64,000 nucleotides of DNA, from assembly GCA_977006965.1 (NCBI GenBank), contig OZ345374.1:1860001-1924000 (forward strand), in the 5' to 3' direction. The stretch's first letter is position 1. The number at the start of each line of letters is the position of its first letter. The stretch is from Phymatolithon calcareum (lineage: Eukaryota; Rhodophyta; Florideophyceae; Hapalidiales). Under the pieces are notes generated by a model. The model did not search any database, was not told the origin of the DNA, and saw only the letters and a program-made list of their open reading frames with translations. Below are positions 12,230 through 19,276 of this stretch, in pieces. A program made the translations under genes and the position numbers.

Positions 12230-12380
12230 ATTAGCACTTGACTTCGGACCCTGGGCACAACAATTCTCTGGGAAAGGTCCAAAGACGTCTATTTCGACCA
12301 CCTCCTGAATTCGAAAAACAGGAATATTGGCAGCTTGCCAGTTCCGTGAAGTTTTATTCGTAATGAGCAAGTGATACGGT
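12230..12380 (-). mobile_element. Possible Ty3/gypsy integrase scrap
   Basis: The minus strand contains a peptide with I-D-V-F-G-P-F-P, the kind of motif found at the start of the gypsy integrase core, with broken frames around it. Short and weak. It overlaps the 3' side of the secreted-protein gene, where AATAAA is also found (minus strand, about 12360-12355). Confidence 0.25.
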
Positions 12381-12425
12381 TTCTAAAATCACTCAAACAA
12401 GTTCTACAAAATTTGAGTTAGTCTA

Positions 12426-13295
12426 TTAGTGAGCCTGCGGCTCGCCGAAAATGAAGTCGTCCATAACCACCACATCACCCCGATACTTTTTGTTGACTAT
12501 TGCCTTGTTGCCCAGATTCATATTCACCTTTGCGATCGGTGCCTTCACCTCAGCAATCGCATATTTGTGACTGTGTCGCACCTGCACTCCTTTCACAATG
12601 ACACCGACGAAACTGAGGCCATTTGAGCGCGGTGGAACAGCAATCTTCGCAATCTTGCATCCATGGCGATCTTTGAAGGTCATATACGAGGTGTCCCGAC
12701 GATCGACATCAACAAAGACGGCTCCGAATCCACTGACGGCAGCAGGCTTCTTTGATCCAGGAATGGTGAAGAACGTGGTTATCTTGTTGTCAAGAACGGG
12801 AGTAAAAAGACGCTTCGGGCTGAAGTCAATGAAATCCTTTGCTGCACCACGATTGATGGAGTCAAACTTGTCATCGGCGTGATCCGGAGGGTTGCTCACG
12901 GCGAACTTCTTGAGCTTGGCATCGAAAATTGCACCGCGGAGCTGGAAGAAATCGAATGGCATGTTAAACGGAATAACTGGAGCATCCCAATTGATCTGAT
13001 GAACGTTGGGAGAAAAACATAGTTAAAAACTTGAAGGAATCGGCACATCATGGTGCTGGTCTTAATAGAAAGATGATAAATTGAAACTTACAGATCGCTG
13101 ACCCTTGCGAAGAGGACCCGGATTGTTTCCATTGTCGGGACCACCAAGAATGTGACGAAAATTGTCGACAGTAGGCTTGAGACCACTGCGGCTGTGGCTG
13201 GTAGCCTTAAAGACCTCGAAATCGTAGGTCGGACAAATAGCGGTAGCAGAGGTCAAGCTAAAAGCAAGGGCGAGAGCGGCGAAAACGAGCTTCAT
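12426..13295 (-). CDS. Secreted beta-rich protein of unknown function, two exons, copy 1 (intact)
   Basis: Exon 1 is 13295-13092 (68 codons), the intron is 13091-12996 (96 bp, GTAAGT...CAG, phase 0) and exon 2 is 12995-12426, giving 257 residues. Residues 1-19 form a clear signal peptide (M-K-L-V-F-A-A-L-A-L-A-F-S-L-T-S), so the protein enters the secretory pathway. The body has F-R-x-x-L-G-G-x-x-N-G-x-x-P-G, I-N-W-D, F-S-P, F-G-A-V-F-V-D-V-D-R-x-D and an ending V-V-V-M-D-D-F-I-F-G-E-P. I recall this motif series from exported bacterial proteins of unknown function; I know no tested activity. A TATA box lies 82 bp upstream and an AATAAA about 65 bp downstream. A frameshifted inverted copy lies at 26780-27615. 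Confidence 0.85.
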
Positions 13296-13371
13296 CGTGC
13301 GATCGAGTTCTTGTGTGTTGGGGAGCTGGAATTGTTGGGTGAAGATGCTATAGGACAGGAGCTGCCATAGG

Positions 13372-13377
13372 TTTTAT
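13372..13377 (-). promoter_or_regulatory. TATA box of secreted-protein gene copy 1
   Basis: TATAAA on the minus strand, 82 bp before the ATG. The surrounding AGTCTATAAA block and the stretch before it (GGCCGATGTGTCAG) are conserved in the second copy, where the TATA-to-ATG distance is identical. Confidence 0.7.
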
Positions 13378-13495
13378 AGACTTCTCTGACACATCGGCCT
13401 TAAACAGGACCCTGGCATTGATATTTTTGTCCTACTGTACTTTTTGTCATTCAGTGATAAACAGGGTTGAGGACAAGAGAATATAGTTTTTACTG

Positions 13496-13580
13496 AAAGT
13501 ACTGTATAGAAGAGCTATATTCTTTTGCAAAAATGCCAAAAAACTCTTGGTTTCAGCGATCCGTACAGTACTAGAGCAAG
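13496..13580. repeat. Upstream part of the inverted gene duplication
   Basis: This block, 200-285 bp upstream of copy 1, matches 25280-25370 in inverted orientation. Shared pieces include GCTCTTCTATACAG and TTTTTTGGCATTTTTGC (minus-strand sense), with divergence. The duplication unit therefore once reached beyond the promoter. Confidence 0.6.
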
Positions 13581-13599
13581 TGCGGCATCGCAACTAAGC

Positions 13600-14218
13600 G
13601 GATTTATTGAGAAGGTACCAGGAGTTCCAACTTGAGGAAAGTCGGCACCTGTCTAAGATTTTCCCTTGGCTTACGCAGTTCTGATTAAATCAGTATTGCA
13701 TCGTATCACGTCGACGGCTCGAGTGACGTCATTCTCTTCTGCAGTGGTCCATGCGGGCATCCTTGGGATGTTATTGTTGTAGCATAGAACCAGCAATGAA
13801 TGGCTTATGATGCAGTACAGTGGTCCATGTGCATTTTCTGATTGTTGCGAGTACATGCAAGGGTAAGAGAAGAGCTACAGTAACCCACTAATGGGCCACA
13901 ATTATGGAAGCGGCTCGCCTTGCAGATATTTTTTTTTAAAAAAAATTGCATTTGGCAAAAAAATTCTCATTTTGGGACGGCATTGGAACTAAAATTTACA
14001 ATAAATTTTATTTGGATGCCTTTGAAAAAATGGTCCTCTTTCAAAAGGAAACCCGCGGGATTCCTCGGGATTCGAAAGGCCTTTTGTTGATGATACACAT
14101 TCTTCATATACGGTACATTGGGTCTCGACACATGTTCCTGATCAGGGACACACATCTTTAGCCTAGTCTTCCTATCATATTGTCTCAACACCTTTCGAAA
14201 AGAGGACCATTCGAGCAC
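13600..14218. other. Intergenic; one Myb-like scrap on minus strand
   Basis: Around 13760-13710 the minus strand reads P-A-W-T-T-A-E-E-N-D-V-T-R-A-V, resembling the start of a Myb/SANT helix. A related stretch (P-T-W-T-P-A-E-E-N-S-V-A-R-V) is at about 40684 on the plus strand. No longer gene is supported. Confidence 0.3.
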
Positions 14219-14255
14219 GTAATGGGTGCGCGGGCGTAGGCTGCTCAGTTTGCCA
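14219..14255 (-). repeat. Split direct repeat B2 (3' end of element)
   Basis: 37-bp copy of B1 forming the other outer end of the element. The flanking sequence to its left ends ATTCGAGCAC. Confidence 0.93.
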
Positions 14256-14410
14256 AAGACACATAATTTACTTTGCCAGAGGAAATTTTGGATAATTGGT
14301 AGAAGTAGAGAGGAAATTAAAGGGGCTCAGACGTGCGCCCATAAAGAACGAACTACGAACAGAGAGAGAGGTGGCTCGAAGAGCAGCCAGTGATGGGGAG
14401 GGAGGGATGG

Positions 14411-14571
14411 TAGGATAGAGAAAAGAAGTGACTGCCCAAGTCGGGCCGGTCGCGCCGTCCGCTATCCAAAGTACTTGTACTCTCGCGCGACGGTACCGCG
14501 CTGTACGTACAATTACATTGCATAATTCGCTGTCAAGTAATTACAATGTGATTTGACAATACAGGGCGTAA
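14411..14571 (-). repeat. Split direct repeat A2
   Basis: Identical 161-bp copy of A1. Its last four bases (GTAA, 14568-14571) are also the first four of repeat B1, so the internal B1/A2 junction equals the junction expected in a circular DNA intermediate. Confidence 0.93.
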
Positions 14572-14604
14572 TGGGTGCGCGGGCGTAGGCTGCTCAGTTT
14601 GCCA
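14568..14604 (-). repeat. Split direct repeat B1
   Basis: 37 bp (GTAATGGGTGCGCGGGCG...) identical to B2 at 14219-14255. The stop codon of the tyrosine recombinase ORF (14594-14596) lies inside it. Confidence 0.93.
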
Positions 14605-15736
14605 CAGAAATCGCGACTGGGGACGGTGTACCCAGCTCGGCCGGGTCCCCGAGCGAGAGGAAGCGGCCGAAAAAGAGCCGTGCTGCATCATTGACTCGCG
14701 TCAGCGGGTCTAGATAATGGCGAAACACGACATCCGTGGAAGTGTGGTTGGAAAGCCGCATTATCAGCGGCAAACGAAGCCCGACGGAGTACGCTGCAGA
14801 GATTCCACCACTACGAACGGAGCGCGGGGTAAATTTCATTCCTATGGGCGGGTTCACACCGAGATGCGTGGCCAAAGAGCCCATGCTGTGTGAAAGAGAG
14901 GAGGCACTGGCAGGGCGCGTCGGAAGTCCTGTAGACGGGAATAACAACCATGCCGGCTCTCGCGCCGCAGCTAATAGACGGGAAAATAATTGAAACAGTT
15001 GGTCATGTAATCCATGGAGAGGGATCCGAAGGGCGATGCGAGGCGTGACGCCGGTCTCGGAGTATTTAAACTTCCGCAGCTGGATAGCTAACAATGTTGG
15101 AGAAAGCTCCACATCCGTGGCGGCGAGCGGGTAAACGCTCCCCGGGCGGGCACAGAGGAGAAAACAGATCGCGAGCAGTCCCCATTTGCGAAGTCGGTCC
15201 ACACGATTTGTCTGGATAGCAAGCTGCAGGGCGTAGTAGGCGACGGAAGCTGGGAGGGGTGCAGACCGCTCTGGCGCCCCGGTGCGTCGCCGTGCGTCCA
15301 TGGCACGGAAGCCTGACCGAGTCGCCTTTACGGTGGGGTGATCAGTGGGGTCCGGTAGGCCATATCGGTTGTGTTGCGCGGCGATGGCGGCTATGTAGGG
15401 CCGAAGAGATGTTCCTCGCACGGTTCCGCGATCATAAACGAAGCCAAGATAGCAACATACAGTGTGTGGTGTGGCGGGAAGACGACGTAAGCAGGCACGG
15501 GCGCAAAACGCCGAAAAGGCATCCCAAAGGCGTTGATAGTTCGCCTGCGTAGAGCCTGCGTATGAATTTGCCAGAAGCGTGGCGGCCGTGGATGCACCAG
15601 CACAGTGACCCAGTTGATTCAGTGCAACTAATCGCCCCTCCTCGCGCCAGCGCTGTGCTGCCCTTGCTGAGCGTGAGGGGTGGGAAATGCGCCGAAGTCG
15701 AACGCCACGTGCGCCAAGGGGGAGTGTAGGATTCGG
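14594..15736 (-). CDS. Tyrosine recombinase (integrase) of the DIRS element
   Basis: The frame is open from 15736 to the TGA at 14594. It has no ATG in the first 100 codons, so it may start at a non-ATG codon or be reached by frameshift from the RT frame. The N-terminal core-binding domain reads S-Y-A-G-S-T-x-x-x-Y-x-R-L-W-D-A-F-x-x-F-C. The catalytic domain has C-A-R-P-G-S-V (first Arg), P-R-S-V-R-S-G-G (second Arg) and D-V-V-F-R-H-Y-L-D-P (likely Tyr nucleophile). In the usual H-x-x-R motif the His position is Arg here. The enzyme should insert the circular DNA intermediate at a short matching site. Confidence 0.85.
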   Translation of the reverse strand, partial: PNPTLPLGARGVRLRRISHPSRSARAAQRWREEGRLVALNQLGHCAGASTAATLLANSYAGSTQANYQRLWDAFSAFCARACLRRLPATPHTVCCYLGFVYDRGTVRGTSLRPYIAAIAAQHNRYGLPDPTDHPTVKATRSGFRAMDARRRTGAPERSAPLPASVAYYALQLAIQTNRVDRLRKWGLLAICFLLCARPGSVYPLAATDVELSPTLLAIQLRKFKYSETGVTPRIALRIPLHGLHDQLFQLFSRLLAAAREPAWLLFPSTGLPTRPASASSLSHSMGSLATHLGVNPPIGMKFTPRSVRSGGISAAYSVGLRLPLIMRLSNHTSTDVVFRHYLDPLTRVNDAARLFFGRFLSLGDPAELGTPSPVAISVAN

Positions 15737-17519
15737 CTAAAGTGCACCGGCGAGCTACGGCCGGGGCGGTGTGGTACCAGGCCTGTCCTGTCCAGCTGGG
15801 GCAAACCATGATGCCCGAGCGCAATGCGGCGAGATGACGGCACCACACGCCGGCGAGGGCGGGACGAGGAAGCACGAGGATGGGTCTTGGGGTGGGCCGC
15901 GGGGAGGGGAGGTCGTGCCCGTCGACGGGAAAGAGGGACTTGCGGAGGCGACGCTGGAGCAGCGCCTGCGCCGTAGGTGGAAGCGACCAGCTTGCGCTGT
16001 CGCGTCTGCGAGACAGGCGATCTGCCCAACAATTTAAGACCGAAGGAATATGGCGCGTCGAAATTGTGACGCCGTGTGCCTCGCAGAGGGCACGCAATTC
16101 CCGGAGCTTCGTGAGGAGCCGGGGTGCTCGACTGGTGTAGTTCCGCACCATGTAGTACGTGACCATCGAGTCTGTGACGAGCTGAACGTGCAGTCCGCGC
16201 GCGAAGCGCGCGAAGTTTTGCACTGCAAAGATGGCGGCAGTTAGCTCGAGCTCGTTGATATGGGCACCCTCTTCTTCTTCTGAGAAAAACCCGGAGGCTG
16301 GTACTGTGCCATTCCAAGCCGCCCCCCATCCCCCCATGCTTGCGTCTGTGAATAGGACGGCGTCCGGGGCGGGCCAGATAACGCGACCAACATGGGGGTT
16401 TTTGGACAGGCGGGACCACCATTGTAGGTCGCGCAGAGCAGCGTGAGAAAGACGAGGATCCCGCCCCGAGCGATGTGAGAGGGGCATTTGGGGGGTGGCA
16501 GGGCGGGACTGAGTGGGCCGTAGGGCGTTGAATAGTTCGCGAAGGCGAAGACGCCCGTCGATTAGAGCCGGAGAGGCGGCGTTTGCCAAACCTGTGAAAT
16601 GCCGAATGGCGGATGTGCGAACGTGGCGACGGTGGCCGCCGGCGTAGGAGAGTAGCTGCTGCGCCGCGGTCTCTATCTTGGCCACTTTCTGGGGAGGTAG
16701 AAGAAATAGCTCGTACTTGGTGTCCACTATAATGCCTAAGATCTCCAGCCGTTGCAGGCCGGAGAAATTGCACTTCTGAGGGTGGAGGGAAATTCCCAGT
16801 CGTGATAAGAGGGCGCGAAACTCGCGGCCCAAGCCGGCGGTGTCGCTGCGACTGGCAATACGAGTGGGGGCAGAGGGACAGGCCGCACCGAAAAAATCGT
16901 CGAGGTAGCTGAATACACGATGCCCGCGTGCGCGAAGGTGCTCGACGACAGGCTTCATGGCTTTCGTAAAGAACCAAGGGGCGACGGCGAGACCACAATT
17001 GAGGCACAATGGGATGTATATCTCGCCGTCGCCCATACAGAAGGCCAGGCGGAGCTGGTCTGTCCGCCGAAGGCGCAGGTGGTAGTACGCGTCGGAAATG
17101 TCCGCCTTGAAGAGGCAGTCGTTCCTGCGGGTGACTGCTGCCAAATCGGAGATCTGGTCCATGCGGAACGAACGCGTGGCGAGACAGTCGTTTATTCGCT
17201 TGTAGTCGATCACCAACCGCAACTTGCGGCCGCCACTGATGACAAACGCTGACGAAACACACCCGCCCGCCAGGACCTGTTTGCGCTCGAGGGGGGTTGC
17301 TGTGCGCGCATACCCGCGTGCAACCCAGCGAGAAGTTTCTGCCTTGGCGAAGCTTCCGTGAGCCTCCGTTAGAGGATATTCCCGGGGTCGGCTCTTTGGA
17401 GGAGGCCGGACCCAGGGAATCTGGAGCCCGAAACGGAGCTGGCGCACCAACCAGGGACTTGCTCCGATGTCCTCCCATGCGCGAAAGGCGCGTCCGACTT
17501 CCACAAACGGGGGCACCAT
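15432..17519 (-). CDS. Reverse transcriptase-RNase H of the DIRS element
   Basis: The ATG at 17519 starts an about 695-residue frame. The RT core has R-L-V-I-D-Y-K-R-I-N, F-K-A-D-I-S-D-A-Y-Y-H-L (first Asp), C-G-L-A-V-A-P-W-F-F and Y-L-D-D-F-F-G (catalytic Asp pair). The RNase H domain follows, with L-F-T-D-A-S-M-G-G-W-G, I-N-E-L-E-L-T-A and V-T-D-S. The segment C-P-S-W-T-G-Q-A-W-Y just after RNase H matches the usual tail of DIRS RT proteins. The last about 80 codons overlap the recombinase frame and may be shadow. It copies the element RNA into DNA. The catalytic motifs are intact. Confidence 0.9.
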   Translation of the reverse strand: MVPPFVEVGRAFRAWEDIGASPWLVRQLRFGLQIPWVRPPPKSRPREYPLTEAHGSFAKAETSRWVARGYARTATPLERKQVLAGGCVSSAFVISGGRKLRLVIDYKRINDCLATRSFRMDQISDLAAVTRRNDCLFKADISDAYYHLRLRRTDQLRLAFCMGDGEIYIPLCLNCGLAVAPWFFTKAMKPVVEHLRARGHRVFSYLDDFFGAACPSAPTRIASRSDTAGLGREFRALLSRLGISLHPQKCNFSGLQRLEILGIIVDTKYELFLLPPQKVAKIETAAQQLLSYAGGHRRHVRTSAIRHFTGLANAASPALIDGRLRLRELFNALRPTQSRPATPQMPLSHRSGRDPRLSHAALRDLQWWSRLSKNPHVGRVIWPAPDAVLFTDASMGGWGAAWNGTVPASGFFSEEEEGAHINELELTAAIFAVQNFARFARGLHVQLVTDSMVTYYMVRNYTSRAPRLLTKLRELRALCEAHGVTISTRHIPSVLNCWADRLSRRRDSASWSLPPTAQALLQRRLRKSLFPVDGHDLPSPRPTPRPILVLPRPALAGVWCRHLAALRSGIMVCPSWTGQAWYHTAPAVARRCTLAESYTPPWRTWRSTSAHFPPLTLSKGSTALARGGAISCTESTGSLCWCIHGRHASGKFIRRLYAGELSTPLGCLFGVLRPCLLTSSSRHTTHCMLLSWLRL

Positions 17520-18522
17520 TGGGATGGCGAGGATCACTTGCGGTCTTTAACTCCGCCGCGGGTGCGGCGAGAGTCTCGACGGCGAAGACCTGTCTCAAAT
17601 CCCGTGCTGTCGGTGGAGCGAGAATTGGTTCCAGTGCGTCCGCGCTGCCCAGCGCGGCTGGCAGCGAAGCGCGTGGCGTGGCGTGGCGTTGTTGCTGGCG
17701 GAAGGCGTATCGACCAGCTGCGCTGTAGGCGGCAGGGGGCTCGATGTACGACTCGAGAACGAGAGGGTCCGCGACGCCTGGGGCGTTCTCGTAGCCGCAG
17801 AGGATCTCGTATCGGGACGCTGATAGCTCGTACAGGCCGAAAGCTGAAATGTGGGCGTCAGAGAGCTCGGCTGTGACGTCTGCGACGGCCTCCTGCTGCG
17901 AAGCGTCGGATAAACCAGACTGGATCTCGGTGAGACGGCGGTGGGTGTCACGGAGTGAGTTGACCAAGAAGGTGAGGTAGGCCGATGATGAGTATAGGTG
18001 AGCGGCTTCGGTTGCTCGCCCGATTGTGCTGTTGGCGAATGTTCGGGCGTGAGAAACAACCTCGGGCTCGAACGACACGGGGTAGGTCGGATCGATTTGG
18101 GCGGGGACGTAGAATCGTTCACGGATGCCTGTGCCGCGAAACGACTCGTACCACTCCGTGGAAAACGGCGGTGCACTGTTGGCGCCGGCAGACGCGTCGT
18201 AGTCGAAACCGGCGATGCCTTCGTCTCCCAAGGCTTCGTCGTCAGCACCGGGGTCGACGAGCGCGCCTTCAGTCGGTTCTGCCGGCCCACTGCCGATTGG
18301 GGGGGCTGGGGTTTGGTGCCTGGATGGGGTGTCGGTAGCGAGCCCGGAGAGCGCAGCCGTGCCGGGAGCTTCCGATCTCGGGGCGGGGGTCTCATTTCCA
18401 GCGCTGGGAATGCGCAGATCGCTTAGAGCTTCTTGAACGACCTGTAATAAAGCGGCCTTTGTGGCCGCGTCGAATGGTATCGGGAGCGGTGTGTCGTCCG
18501 TGCTTTGATCCTCTGGCGGCAT
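17520..18522 (-). CDS. Gag-like protein of the DIRS element
   Basis: The ATG at 18522 opens a long frame. About the first 330 codons look like a real protein: an acidic, Pro/Ala/Ser-rich disordered N-terminus, then a helical domain (R-E-R-F-Y-V-P-A-Q-I-D-P, H-A-R-T-F-A-N-S-T-I, Y-L-T-F-L-V-N-S-L). The frame stays open as far as 15628, but from about 17520 it overlaps the RT frame and its content there looks like a GC-driven shadow, so the true C-terminus is uncertain. By position it should be the nucleic-acid-binding structural protein. No zinc knuckle is visible. Confidence 0.65.
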
Positions 18523-18596
18523 CCCGCTCGATGGTATCGAAGCGGGGATTTGTGTCAAACCTCCGCGCGATTGCAGCACGGGGAAGTTCTTTTCTC

Positions 18597-18757
18597 TAGG
18601 ATAGAGAAAAGAAGTGACTGCCCAAGTCGGGCCGGTCGCGCCGTCCGCTATCCAAAGTACTTGTACTCTCGCGCGACGGTACCGCGCTGTACGTACAATT
18701 ACATTGCATAATTCGCTGTCAAGTAATTACAATGTGATTTGACAATACAGGGCGTAA
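18597..18757 (-). repeat. Split direct repeat A1 (5' end of element)
   Basis: 161 bp identical to A2 (14411-14571), beginning TAGGATAGAGAAAAGAAG and ending GGGCGTAA on the plus strand. It forms the outer end upstream of the gag-like ORF and probably carries the promoter. Confidence 0.93.
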
Positions 18758-19040
18758 ATATAACGTGATGTGTAATTCGATGCATTTGATATTCTGATGC
18801 ACGCCAGGAAAATCTACTACCTGGTTATCATATATCCATTTACACCGTTGCAATTGGATACGCGCTGATCTTCGAACAACTACAGCAGATGGTGACTATA
18901 TCACCGTGCGCGATGGCTCAGGTGTAGCGTACAACGGATTATAGCCGGGGCTATGAGTGCAAGGGTACTCTGGTTTTCTCTTTGACACCAAAGCATATGT
19001 ATTCGTCTCAGGTAAAAACCACTTGCAATGGATTGGGGAT

Positions 19041-19130
19041 ATATGATGTTTTACATTACTTTTTTTTTAAAAAAGCCCCCAAAAAACCTCAAGTTGAATA
19101 ACAGGGCAGCTTCTCGCTGTCGTTGTCGCC
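19041..19130 (-). mobile_element. LINE 3' tail, severely 5'-truncated
   Basis: On the minus strand: GAAGCTGCCCTGTTATTC, then GAGGTTTTTTGGGGGCTTTT, an A-rich run and finally CATCATATATCCCC. This is the same 3' terminus as the LINE copies at 23070-23291 and 30695. Only the extreme 3' end was inserted. Confidence 0.7.
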
Positions 19131-19276
19131 AAACGGCAAATGAACAGTTCAGAATAAAAATCAGTTTATTAGCTTTAGCGTGCTCAGCGTTGTAGAACCT
19201 CACGAACGTCCACGTGATGTTCAAGAGCTTTTTGAACAGCACGTAATTGGTGTGTGACGACATTGAATGTTGTCAC

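Larger units (their letters stand above)
14219..18757 (-). mobile_element. PAT/Ngaro-type DIRS retrotransposon with split direct repeats
   Basis: A 4.54-kb tyrosine-recombinase retrotransposon read on the minus strand. Its order is A1 (18757-18597), gag-like ORF, RT/RNase H ORF, tyrosine recombinase ORF, B1 (14604-14568), A2 (14571-14411), 155-bp spacer, B2 (14255-14219). The A1-ORFs-B1-A2-B2 arrangement is diagnostic of the PAT/Ngaro branch. A1 and A2 are identical over 161 bp and B1 and B2 over 37 bp as far as I can read, so the insertion is recent. B1 and A2 overlap in GTAA, and GTAA is also the outermost sequence at both ends. The element looks far richer in GC than its surroundings. No target-site duplication is seen, as expected for recombinase-mediated insertion. 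Confidence 0.92.

Noticed and set aside
15628-17519. The extension of the gag-like frame to 983 residues as a real protein
   Set aside because: It overlaps the RT/RNase H frame, which carries all catalytic motifs; the extension has shadow-like Arg/Pro/Ser composition.
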